A DNA stretch of 46,125 bases, from positions 1 through 46,125 of the forward strand of contig CANGTM010000007.1 of assembly GCA_947456825.1 (NCBI GenBank), read 5' to 3'. Position numbers and translations under genes: made by a program. Origin of the DNA: Chitinophagaceae bacterium (GTDB taxonomy: Bacteria; Bacteroidota; Bacteroidia; Chitinophagales; Chitinophagaceae). Within the stretch, counting starts at the first letter, position 1, and every line of letters starts with the position of its first letter. The notes below the pieces were generated by a model. It saw only the letters and a program-made list of their open reading frames with translations. It searched no databases and was not told the DNA's origin. Shown here piece by piece: positions 16,029 through 24,010 of this stretch.

Positions 16029-16451
16029 ATGACAATCGCCATTATCAATGGTCCCAATTTGAATTTGCTGGGTAAGCGAGAGCCGGAAGTATATGGCGCA
16101 CAATCATTTGAAACATTCTTAGCATCGCTTCGAGAGCGATTCGCGGCCGTTACCATCGAGTATTACCAGAGTAATGTAGAAGGCGAATTGATCAACGAGA
16201 TACAACGAGCCGGTTTTTCTTGCGATGGGATCATTTTAAATCCCGGTGGTTACACACACACGTCGGTGGCCATTGGCGATGCGGTCGCGGCCATCAAGGC
16301 GCCGGTCATTGAGGTGCACATTTCTAATGTGCATGCTCGTGAGGAGTTTCGCAGGCATTCCTTTGTAAGCCCCAAGGCTGCGGGTACCATTTGTGGCTTA
16401 GGACTAGAGGGCTATGCCCTGGCCCTACAATGGCTGATGCAGCGTAGTTGA
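16029..16451 (+). CDS. aroQ: 3-dehydroquinate dehydratase, type II
   Basis: Third step of the shikimate pathway, dehydrating 3-dehydroquinate. The 140-residue protein is the dodecameric type II form. Motifs: INGPNLNLLGKREPEVYG with the catalytic Tyr, YYQSNVEGELINEIQRA, LNPGGYTHTSVAI, EVHISNVHAREEFRRHS with the catalytic His, and AAGTICGLGLEGY. It starts 2 bases after the carA stop, so it is almost certainly in the same transcript. The pairing with carA is not a pathway link. Confidence 0.97.
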   Translation: MTIAIINGPNLNLLGKREPEVYGAQSFETFLASLRERFAAVTIEYYQSNVEGELINEIQRAGFSCDGIILNPGGYTHTSVAIGDAVAAIKAPVIEVHISNVHAREEFRRHSFVSPKAAGTICGLGLEGYALALQWLMQRS

Positions 16452-16458
16452 TCGGTCG

Positions 16459-18993
16459 TTACTTCTTTTGTAGTTTATCTAATTTTCCTATGTACAAGCT
16501 GCGGCCATGCGTGCCGATGACGATCTCGTTATCTCGTTGCTGAATCGCAATGTCATGCACGGGTACGGAGCGTGGCATACCGGTCTGCCAGGCCTTGTAG
16601 CTTTTTCCGCCATCAAAACTCACATAAAGACCACCATCCGTTCCTACATAGAGGAGGTTGGCATTTTTAGGGTCCTCTCTTATTACGTTTACCGATTCAA
16701 GTGGTAAGTTGCCAGCTATGGATTGCCAGGTAACGCCCTTGTCTTCGCTAACATAGACAAAGGGTTCAAAATTATCAGCGCGATAACCATTGAGGGTTAC
16801 ATAGACCCTGTTTTCATTATGTTGTGAGGCCACTACGCGACTTACCCAGAGTTGTCGGGTATCTAACCCTGCAACGGTAGGCTTAGCCGTCTTACTTTTT
16901 TCACCAGCGATAGTTCGGTGTAAGACGGACCAAGTATACCCGCCATCGTCGGAGCGGTGCAAATTGCCGTCATCGGTTCCAACGTAGAGCATTCCAAAAC
17001 GAAGCGGTGATTCATCGATGGTAGTGATGGTTCCGTAAGGAACATTACCGGCTTGGCCACCCTTGGTAAGATCAGCGCTCATCAGCAGCAGGGTATCTGC
17101 TTTATTCAGCGATCGGTAGAGTCTGTTGGCTCCGTAGTAGAGGATGTCTTGGTTATGTCTGCTGAGTAAAATAGGGGTCTGCCAATTAAAGCGCAGCGGC
17201 CTTTCGCCTAGTTGGTGTTGCGGACGAATGTTTTTGGCAACACCGGGCTTGTCTTTTTGATACCGGGCATAAACACCAAATTGTGAACCTGAGTACACCG
17301 TATTGTTATCTCTTTTGTCTACTTGCGCCTGCATACCGTCTCCGCCATTGATCATTTTAAATCCGTACTGCCCCGCATCTATCCAGCCGATATCTTCTTT
17401 GTGGTTGGAAGGCCCCCACCAACTTCCATTGTCTTGCAACCCGCCATAGACATTGTAGGGCTTGGCATCGTCGGTCGTAATGGCATAGTACTGGCCTACG
17501 GCAGGAGTATTGGCCTTGAACCAATTTTTACCGGTGTCATAGCTAATGTTTACGCCTCCGTCATTTCCGTTGATGATATGACCATCTCTTTTAGGATTGA
17601 CCCACAACGCATGATGGTCGGCATGTACATTGCCCTTGTCCATATTGGTAAAGGTCTTGCCACCATCGGTGGATACTTGCGAACTAAAGCCAAGTATGTA
17701 CACTTTGTCGGCGTTTTGATACGAAGTATATACTTTGGCAAAGTAGTACCCGTAGGTGTTGAAGATGCCAATAGGCTTTTCGTGCGTCTTTGCCCAGGTA
17801 CGTCCACCGTCATTGCTTCGGTATACTTCGCAGCCCGCTATGCCACTGTTCTGAAATCCGTCGTCACTATCCAGCCAATCCCATAATACCGAGGGGGCTA
17901 AGTTGCCGGCCGCTACCTTTTCTTTAAGCTGGGATACAGTCGTCTGTCTGGGAAAGCGATTCTTACGCAAGAATCGATCGAGTTTGATACTATCGAGCGC
18001 TACGAATTGTGCCACGGTCAATTGGCGAAGATCTTCTTTGTTATAAGAGGAGTCGGTCGTTGATTTTTTTGCCGTAAGCGGCGTGTTGTTATCTACGATG
18101 GCATAGGCGATCTGCGAGTTGCCCGGAAAATAGCAAATGCCTATTCGACCGATCTTATTTCCTTGCGGAAAGCCGCTTCCCTCTCCCGATGTTTTTTGCC
18201 AGGTGCTACCACCGTCGGAGCTGCGATAGATGCCGCTTCCGGGTCCGCTTTCTTCGAACTTCCAGGCCTTTCGGTTCTTTTGCCACATGGCAGCCAATAA
18301 TTGATTGGGGTTGGCAGGATCGAGCGCCAGATCTACACAGCCCGTTTGCCCGTCGACAAAAAGTGTTTGTTGCCAGGTGTTTCCTCCGTCGGTCGTCTTG
18401 TAAACGCCTCTCTCGTTGTTGTCGGTGTAAAGATGCCCCAGTACTGCCACCCAGGCAATCTTGGGATCGGAAGGGTGCAACTCAATGTCGCCAATATGAT
18501 GTGATTCGGGCAGACCTCGGTATTGCCAGCTTTTTCCATTATCCGAAGAGACATAGATGCCCGTGCCCGCATACGAGGAGCGACTACTATTGGCCTCACC
18601 GGTTCCGGCCCAGATCAATCGGGGATTGCTAGACCAGTTAATGGCAATATCACCCAGAAAATGAATATCGAGGCTATCCATAATAGGGGTAAAGCTTTGT
18701 CCGTTATTGATAGTGTGCCAGAGACCACCGGTGGCATAAGCCACATAGAATTCGGTAGGATCGGTTGGGTTGGCCTCCACGTCTACTACGCGTCCGCTCA
18801 TAATGGAGGGGCCTATGGAGCGAAACGATACGCTATTGAGCAAGCTGTCTCCAAATAACGAGGAGCGTTGTGCCAGAGAGCGTAAACGTTCGGCACCCGA
18901 AGTGGGGGCTATTTGCGCGTTTGCTACAAGGGCGGTAGTGGATAAGAGTAGGCCCAGCATCAGGTGGAGCAGGGCAGATGGTTTAACTTGCAT
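16459..18993 (-). CDS. Exported Asp-box (BNR/VPS10-like) beta-propeller protein
   Basis: About 844 residues with a signal peptide (LLHLMLGLLLSTTALVANAQ). The body carries many Asp-box repeats with the SxDxGxTW pattern: SSDNGKSW, TTDGGNTW, SSDGGSTW, SNDGGRTW, STDGGKTF, SDDGGYTW, SEDKGVTW and SFDGGKSY. This predicts one or two sortilin/sialidase-like propellers. Proteins of this type in Bacteroidota are often called glycosyl hydrolases, but I see no catalytic set and prefer a binding role. There is no clear T9SS tail. The track start (19026) sits next to the minus-strand -7 box at 19028-19035, so the ATG at 18993 is chosen. Confidence 0.85.
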   Translation of the reverse strand: MQVKPSALLHLMLGLLLSTTALVANAQIAPTSGAERLRSLAQRSSLFGDSLLNSVSFRSIGPSIMSGRVVDVEANPTDPTEFYVAYATGGLWHTINNGQSFTPIMDSLDIHFLGDIAINWSSNPRLIWAGTGEANSSRSSYAGTGIYVSSDNGKSWQYRGLPESHHIGDIELHPSDPKIAWVAVLGHLYTDNNERGVYKTTDGGNTWQQTLFVDGQTGCVDLALDPANPNQLLAAMWQKNRKAWKFEESGPGSGIYRSSDGGSTWQKTSGEGSGFPQGNKIGRIGICYFPGNSQIAYAIVDNNTPLTAKKSTTDSSYNKEDLRQLTVAQFVALDSIKLDRFLRKNRFPRQTTVSQLKEKVAAGNLAPSVLWDWLDSDDGFQNSGIAGCEVYRSNDGGRTWAKTHEKPIGIFNTYGYYFAKVYTSYQNADKVYILGFSSQVSTDGGKTFTNMDKGNVHADHHALWVNPKRDGHIINGNDGGVNISYDTGKNWFKANTPAVGQYYAITTDDAKPYNVYGGLQDNGSWWGPSNHKEDIGWIDAGQYGFKMINGGDGMQAQVDKRDNNTVYSGSQFGVYARYQKDKPGVAKNIRPQHQLGERPLRFNWQTPILLSRHNQDILYYGANRLYRSLNKADTLLLMSADLTKGGQAGNVPYGTITTIDESPLRFGMLYVGTDDGNLHRSDDGGYTWSVLHRTIAGEKSKTAKPTVAGLDTRQLWVSRVVASQHNENRVYVTLNGYRADNFEPFVYVSEDKGVTWQSIAGNLPLESVNVIREDPKNANLLYVGTDGGLYVSFDGGKSYKAWQTGMPRSVPVHDIAIQQRDNEIVIGTHGRSLYIGKLDKLQKK

Positions 18994-19027
18994 AACAGAG
19001 TATTTTAGGGGGCTGTTCCCGATCAAT

Positions 19028-19035
19028 CAAACTTA
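19028..19035 (-). promoter_or_regulatory. -7 box of the Asp-box propeller gene
   Basis: Reads TAAGTTTG on the minus strand, an exact TAnnTTTG, 34 bases upstream of the ATG at 18993. It lies only 5 bases from the divergent ATG at 19041. No clear plus-strand -7 box was found for that neighbour; TATTTTAG at 19001-19008 is a one-mismatch candidate. Confidence 0.5.
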
Positions 19036-19040
19036 CTAAA

Positions 19041-19613
19041 ATGCGCGCATTTCTACTGATTTTACTGCTACAGGGCCTGCAGCTTTCGGCACAGTACAAA
19101 GACTTTATGCTTACCCGTCGGGGCGATACGCTCAATAGGGTCGATCTGGCCGGTAAAAGACAGGGCCCCTGGGTAGTATCGGTGCCCGAGCTGCGAGGCG
19201 AAAGGGGATACGAAGAAGAGGGGCATTTTTTCGATGACGCGAAAGAGGGTGTCTGGAAACGTTTTTCGTTAGAAGGTGTCAAGATCGCCGAAGAAAATTA
19301 TCGCTGGGGAAAGTTGCACGGAAAGCAACTCTATTACTCCTATTTTGGAGGATTGATCCGCGAGGAGAACTGGAGGGCCATGGATCCTAAACAAGCCTAC
19401 GATACGGTGGCCGTGTTCGATCTAAAGGATCCCGATAAAAAGATCGCTGATGTGATCGTAAAGAACGAGGGTATCTCCCTGCGACACGGGGTGTTCAGCT
19501 ATTACGACCCGCGCAGTGGTAAATTATTGGCCAAAGAAAATTACGTGATGAATAAATTACAAGAAGAGGACTCATCCGGTGGCGCCATAAAAAAACCTAT
19601 TGAAAAAAAGTAG
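19041..19613 (+). CDS. Exported MORN-repeat (YwqK-like) protein
   Basis: 190 residues with a signal peptide (AFLLILLLQGLQLSAQ). The body has the MORN-like pattern seen in proteins labelled YwqK family: DLAGKRQGPWVV, DDAKEGVWKRFSLEGVKIAEENY, WGKLHGKQLYYSYFGGLIREENW and LRHGVFSYYDPRSGKLLAKENY. These repeats form beta-hairpins; the role is unknown, and the antitoxin label sometimes attached to this family is weakly founded. The C-terminal tail (EEDSSGGAIKKPIEKK) is low complexity and is encoded antisense to the end of the convergent esterase gene, a 42-base overlap. Confidence 0.75.
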   Translation: MRAFLLILLLQGLQLSAQYKDFMLTRRGDTLNRVDLAGKRQGPWVVSVPELRGERGYEEEGHFFDDAKEGVWKRFSLEGVKIAEENYRWGKLHGKQLYYSYFGGLIREENWRAMDPKQAYDTVAVFDLKDPDKKIADVIVKNEGISLRHGVFSYYDPRSGKLLAKENYVMNKLQEEDSSGGAIKKPIEKK

Positions 19614-20384
19614 TTGGTACGGAAGCGCCTGCCGCCAGTAATTCCAATCATGCTTTCCGGGACGAACGATATAGTCGTGTGCAATATTTTTTTCCAATAG
19701 CTTTTGATGAAAGACTTCGTTTACTGCAAAGAAAAAATCTTCGGTACCGCAGTCAATGATCATGGCAACGGTTTGATCGATGGGTTTATCCGACAACTGC
19801 AGCACGGAGTGTTGTCTCCAGTTTTCGACTTGCGCGATCGGGTCGCCCAGCAATTGATTCAGCTGCCATTTGTTAGGGAATGGTAGCAGGTCTACACCAC
19901 CACTCATGCTTCCACAGGCGCCGAATACAGCTGACCGCTTCAGGCCCAGATACAATCCACCGTGTCCTCCCATACTTAGTCCGGTAATGGCCCTTGCCTT
20001 TCTGTCGGCAACAGTAGGGTAATGGCTATCGATGTATGCAGGTAATTCCTCGGCTATATAGGTTTCCCATCGAATGCTATCTACAACAGGGCTGTTGATG
20101 TACCAGTTATTCTGTCCGTCCGGGCATACGATCATCATTCGAAATTGATCAGCGTAGCGTGCAAGGGCCGGAACTTTTTTGATCCAGTTCGAATAGTCTC
20201 CGCTGTAGCCATGCAGTAAGTAAGTTACGGGCAGCCTTGACTTCTGGTCTGTATCCGGCACTACCACTACACAACGAAAGGACCTTTTCATGGTGGGGCT
20301 ATCCACCCATATCGTATCGACCGTAGCGGCAACGATCGGGTAACTGATCAGCCATGCTATCCATAAAAAAACAAGTCGTTTCAT
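19572..20384 (-). CDS. Exported esterase, alpha/beta hydrolase (esterase D-like)
   Basis: 270 residues with a signal peptide (LVFLWIAWLISYPIVA). The fold is that of putative esterases and S-formylglutathione-hydrolase relatives: oxyanion-region YLLHGYSGDYSNW, nucleophile Ser in ITGLSMGGHGGLYLG, probable Asp in DCGTEDFFF and His in RPGKHDWNYWRQAL. It probably hydrolyses acyl esters of sugars or xenobiotics in the periplasm; the substrate is unknown. Its last 42 bases overlap the convergent MORN gene. Upstream lies the M1 peptidase on the same strand with a 9-base gap, so they are likely co-transcribed. Confidence 0.85.
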   Translation of the reverse strand: MKRLVFLWIAWLISYPIVAATVDTIWVDSPTMKRSFRCVVVVPDTDQKSRLPVTYLLHGYSGDYSNWIKKVPALARYADQFRMMIVCPDGQNNWYINSPVVDSIRWETYIAEELPAYIDSHYPTVADRKARAITGLSMGGHGGLYLGLKRSAVFGACGSMSGGVDLLPFPNKWQLNQLLGDPIAQVENWRQHSVLQLSDKPIDQTVAMIIDCGTEDFFFAVNEVFHQKLLEKNIAHDYIVRPGKHDWNYWRQALPYQLLFFNRFFYGATG

Positions 20385-20393
20385 TCACCAGGC

Positions 20394-22781
20394 TCAGAAA
20401 CCTTTTTTGGCTTCTTGGGCGCGCTGCATAGGATTGCCCGCTTGTCCGCCACCACTTCTTCTGCCACCCATTTGGCCTTGCTTGAATACGGTGAAGCGAG
20501 AAGGAGCAGGTATATTTCTCCAGCTGTTGTTGCTTTCGTCTATATCGGCGGTCTCGCGCATGGGATCGAGTTTAATGGAAGCCACCTCTTTTTCTTTGAC
20601 GAAAGATTTGATGACCTTCTTTTCGTTGAGACGCCATACCTGTGCTGGGATCTTCTCGGTTTCTTTGCTTCCGTCTTTATAGGTCCACTCAATGATGATG
20701 GGCATTATAAGACCTCCTTTATTAGAGAAGGTAAGTTCGTATTGGTGCAGTGAAGCGTACTTGGCTTTCTCCTCTTCGGTCATGGATTCGGGACTGCCTC
20801 CGCCCATGGTGACCTCTCTGCGAGAAGTATCATAGGGTTCCAGCCCTCTGGCATAGCGCCAGTAAAAATCTCGCAGGGTGGTGTCGGCATCGGTCGCGAA
20901 AACAATAGTTGTATCGGTACGATTTCTCAGCTTGGAGATATCCTCGAACGAATTGACCAGGGGTTTGTCGGCCGCACGACGCATGGTGGTGGTACGGGCT
21001 GTGCCCACATTTCCTGGGCTGGTGTCTGCTACGGCATATTTGACGGTATCGAGTGAGATATCGCAAGCATCGGTGCTGTAGAACCAACCTCTCCAAAACC
21101 AATCGAGGTCTTCGCCACTGGCATCCTCGAGTGTGCGGAACAGGTCGGCGGGTTCCGGATGCTTAAAGGCCCATCTTCTGGCGTATTCTTTGAAAGCATA
21201 ATCGAACAACTCGCGACCCATGATGGTCTCGCGTAGAATATTCAACCCGGTGGCGGGCTTGGAGTACGCATTGGGGCCGAACTGTACGATGTTATGGCTG
21301 TTGGTCATTATAGGCTCCAGTTGATCTTTGGGGAGCTTCATGTAATCGGTGATATAGGCAGCGGGCCCTCTGCGGCTGGGAAATTTATTGTCCCACAACT
21401 CTTCGGCCAGATACTCCACAAACGTGTTCAGCCCCTCATCCATCCAGCTCCACTGTCTTTCGTCGCTGTTGATGATCATTGGAAAGAAATTATGTCCTAC
21501 CTCGTGAATGATCACCCCAAGCATGCCGTTCTTGATGCTCTCGCTGTAGGTGCCATCCTTTTCGGTTCGTCCGTAGTTAAAACAGATCATAGGGTACTCC
21601 ATTCCATTGGAGGCCTCTATACTTTGAGCTACGGGATAGGGATAAGGGATCGTAAAGTCAGAATAGGTCTTGATGGTATGAGCCACCGCTTTGGTAGAGT
21701 AGGGGCGGTAAAGTCCGTAGGCCTCTTTGCCATAACCGCTCATGCACATTACTTTTTTGCCCTCTACGGTAATGGGCATGGCATCCCATACAAATTTTCT
21801 AGATGAGGTCCAGGCAAAGTCGCGTACGTTATCAGCTTTGTAGATCCAGGTTTTTTTAGTGGTAAGCTTTGTTTTCTCGGCCGCTTTAGCTTCGGCAAGT
21901 GTTACGATCTCAATGGGTTCTTTAGCGGTCTGTGCTTGCTTCCAGCGAGCTTGTTGAGCCGCGGAGAGTACCATCGGATAATTCTGGCATTCTCCTGTCG
22001 ATAGCACCACATGGTCGGCAGGAACGGTCATCTGCACTTTAAAGTTTCCGAAGGTCAGCGCAAACTCGCCACGTCCGGTAAATTGTTGGTTTTGCCAACC
22101 CTTAAAGTCGCTGTAGACGCAAAGACGAGGATACCACTGCGTCATGGTAAAAAGGTAATTGCCGTCCTCTGGAAAAAATTCATAGCCGCCGCGACCACCA
22201 ATGGTCATGCGGTTCGAGATCTTATAATCCCAGTTGAGCATAAAGACAAAACGCTGTCCGGGTTTGAGTGGAGTGGGCAGCTCTACCCGCATCATGGTTT
22301 TATTGATGGTGTAGCGAAGTGGTTTGCCGAGGGCATCGGTAAGCTTGCGGATCATAAAGCCATAACCATTGTCTCCTTTATTTTCTTCGAGTTGCTTTAA
22401 TTGCTGCACGCTCATCTGGCGGCTCATGGGCTCGCTATCTTGATAGTCGGCATTGTTGACCGAGCTGTGTTCGTTCTCGTCGAGTTGCAGCCAGAGATAG
22501 GTAAGAGCGTCGGGAGAATTGTTGAAGTAGGTGACTGTTTCGGATCCCTTGAGCATCAGATTTTTTTCGTCGAGCTCACAGCGAATATCATAGTCGCAGC
22601 GCTGTTGCCAATAACGGGGACCGGGGGCACCGCTGGCAGTGCGATATTCGTTGGGGGTTGGAAAGATGGTTCCCAGTTGTTCAAACTTGTTACCATGGTT
22701 GCTGTTGGGGTTGTTTTGAATGTTCTGGGCAAACAAGAAGCTTGTCAGTAACAATCCAAAGGCGAGCAAAATAGGTCTCAT
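20394..22781 (-). CDS. Exported M1-family metallopeptidase
   Basis: 795 residues with a signal peptide (PILLAFGLLLTSFLFAQ). The gluzincin motif is complete: HEVGHNFFPMI, with the third zinc ligand Glu in WMDEGLNTFVEYLAE. The exopeptidase GxMEN motif appears as NGMEYPM, so the Asn is replaced by Tyr. A Cys- and Tyr-rich N-terminal beta domain precedes, and the C-terminus ends in a Gly/Arg/Gln-rich tail (MGGRRSGGGQAGNPM). It should trim peptides in the periplasm. The next gene upstream is HupE/UreJ-like, with a DUF6702 gene divergent beyond it. A minus-strand TATCTTAA (22797-22804) is a weak promoter candidate. Confidence 0.92.
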   Translation of the reverse strand: MRPILLAFGLLLTSFLFAQNIQNNPNSNHGNKFEQLGTIFPTPNEYRTASGAPGPRYWQQRCDYDIRCELDEKNLMLKGSETVTYFNNSPDALTYLWLQLDENEHSSVNNADYQDSEPMSRQMSVQQLKQLEENKGDNGYGFMIRKLTDALGKPLRYTINKTMMRVELPTPLKPGQRFVFMLNWDYKISNRMTIGGRGGYEFFPEDGNYLFTMTQWYPRLCVYSDFKGWQNQQFTGRGEFALTFGNFKVQMTVPADHVVLSTGECQNYPMVLSAAQQARWKQAQTAKEPIEIVTLAEAKAAEKTKLTTKKTWIYKADNVRDFAWTSSRKFVWDAMPITVEGKKVMCMSGYGKEAYGLYRPYSTKAVAHTIKTYSDFTIPYPYPVAQSIEASNGMEYPMICFNYGRTEKDGTYSESIKNGMLGVIIHEVGHNFFPMIINSDERQWSWMDEGLNTFVEYLAEELWDNKFPSRRGPAAYITDYMKLPKDQLEPIMTNSHNIVQFGPNAYSKPATGLNILRETIMGRELFDYAFKEYARRWAFKHPEPADLFRTLEDASGEDLDWFWRGWFYSTDACDISLDTVKYAVADTSPGNVGTARTTTMRRAADKPLVNSFEDISKLRNRTDTTIVFATDADTTLRDFYWRYARGLEPYDTSRREVTMGGGSPESMTEEEKAKYASLHQYELTFSNKGGLIMPIIIEWTYKDGSKETEKIPAQVWRLNEKKVIKSFVKEKEVASIKLDPMRETADIDESNNSWRNIPAPSRFTVFKQGQMGGRRSGGGQAGNPMQRAQEAKKGF

Positions 22782-22796
22782 TATGTGCAGTTTTAA

Positions 22797-22804
22797 TTAA
22801 GATA
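22797..22804 (-). promoter_or_regulatory. Candidate -7 box of the M1 peptidase gene
   Basis: Reads TATCTTAA on the minus strand, two mismatches from TAnnTTTG, 15 bases before the ATG. It lies in the 28-base gap after the HupE-like gene; readthrough from that gene is equally possible. Confidence 0.25.
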
Positions 22805-22809
22805 CTTTT

Positions 22810-23391
22810 TTAGATAGAAGGTATGCGTTGAGCGATCATAAAAAGCGATAAACCAAAGGTAATTAATGCTACCGATTCGGTCCATTTTCGTTTCTCCAGG
22901 CCCAAGAATCGCACAGCGCTTTGTGCCACCAGTAAAAACAGGGCCATAAAGATCAGTTGCCCGGCTTCGAGCCCTAAATTGAAGCCCAGCAGCCCCCAGC
23001 CCAGCGACTGGTCTTGCGAGAGCATAAAGCGGATGTTATTGGCAAATCCCATTCCGTGAATGAAGCCAAAGAATAGCGCAGACCCGTACAGTAAAAAGGT
23101 CTTGCTGCGGTCCGGAAAACGTCCCCACCATTGCTGCGCTGCTGTCAGGGCAATGGTTATCGGAATCAGCAGCTCGACCCACCGGCTCTCTACCGAAAAC
23201 ACGTTCAGTACGCTAAGGGCAAGCGTTAAGGAGTGGCCTACCGTAAAGGCTGTGATCACGACCAGGAGTTTTTTCCAGTCTACGAAAAAAAAAGAGGCTC
23301 CCATGGCCGCCAAAAAGGCCTGATGGTCGAGTGCGTCGAGGCTTAGGATATGCTCCCAGCCCAACGGAAAATAAAACAGCAGGGTCTCCAT
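22810..23391 (-). CDS. HupE/UreJ-family membrane protein
   Basis: The start is placed at the ATG at 23391 (METLLFYFPLGWEHILSLDALDHQ), because the 48 residues before it in the track are basic, lack family resemblance and read through an AT-rich spacer. This gives 193 residues with about six transmembrane helices. Conserved His-bearing motifs: WEHILSLDALDHQAFLAAM, ITAFTVGHSLTLALS and FFGFIHGMGFA. Members of the HupE/UreJ superfamily are associated with nickel or cobalt uptake, though this Bacteroidota branch has not been tied to a hydrogenase or urease, and none is nearby. The neighbouring M1 zinc peptidase and DUF6702 gene are the contextual clues. Confidence 0.82.
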   Translation of the reverse strand: METLLFYFPLGWEHILSLDALDHQAFLAAMGASFFFVDWKKLLVVITAFTVGHSLTLALSVLNVFSVESRWVELLIPITIALTAAQQWWGRFPDRSKTFLLYGSALFFGFIHGMGFANNIRFMLSQDQSLGWGLLGFNLGLEAGQLIFMALFLLVAQSAVRFLGLEKRKWTESVALITFGLSLFMIAQRIPSI

Positions 23392-23449
23392 GATACAACG
23401 GTTTTTACTTTTCCACTGCAAAATCTTTTTGCCGTAAAGCTTGAAAATA

Positions 23450-24007
23450 ATGCAGAGTTTTGTGAACAGAAAATATTTTATGCAAACGGTTCTGACGCTT
23501 TTTTTATGGTTGCTGATGGCCGGGGGCGACGCCACGGGGGGGTCCGCAAAACCACCGAGCCCGCATCCTTTTCATGTGAGCGTTACCGAGATACGTCATA
23601 ATACCACGGACCGTACGCTCGAAGTGCAGTGCAAGTTATTCACAGACGATTTTGAGGCAGCACTAAAAGCCTTCTTCCGTCAAAAGGCCGATCTCATCGA
23701 CCCGTCGATGCATGAGCGTATGGATACGCTGGTCAGCCGCTATGTGCAATCGCATCTGCAGTTACGGATCAATGAAAGATCGGTGGCCATGCAGTACTTG
23801 GGTTTTGAGCACGAGCGAGAGGCCACCTATGTGTATCTCGAGGTGACGAATGTAACGGGCCCCATTCGAAATATGGATTGTGCTGCTAAACTGCTATACG
23901 AGACATTCACCGATCAGGTCAATATTTTTCACGTTACTACCGACAAGGCAAAAAAAAGTGTCAAGCTAGATTATCCTGCACAGACGGTACGCCTTGACCT
24001 TGACTAA
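23450..24007 (+). CDS. DUF6702 family protein
   Basis: 185 residues from ATG 23450; a second ATG at 23480 would place the hydrophobic segment (MQTVLTLFLWLLMAGG) at the very N-terminus, as a signal peptide. After it comes the family hallmark HPFHVSVTEIRHN, then LEVQCKLFTDDFEAALKAF and a beta-rich C-terminal half. Function is unknown. It is divergent from the HupE/UreJ-like gene and M1 peptidase; I have the impression that these three families recur together in Bacteroidota. It converges with the CorC-like gene 3 bases away. Confidence 0.75.
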   Translation: MQSFVNRKYFMQTVLTLFLWLLMAGGDATGGSAKPPSPHPFHVSVTEIRHNTTDRTLEVQCKLFTDDFEAALKAFFRQKADLIDPSMHERMDTLVSRYVQSHLQLRINERSVAMQYLGFEHEREATYVYLEVTNVTGPIRNMDCAAKLLYETFTDQVNIFHVTTDKAKKSVKLDYPAQTVRLDLD

Positions 24008-24010
24008 TGG

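Noticed and set aside
16459-18993. Sialidase or glycosyl hydrolase activity for the Asp-box protein
   Set aside because: Asp boxes are structural; no arginine triad or catalytic pair was recognised.
19041-19613. Toxin-antitoxin function (YwqK label)
   Set aside because: It is an exported MORN-repeat protein with no toxin gene beside it.
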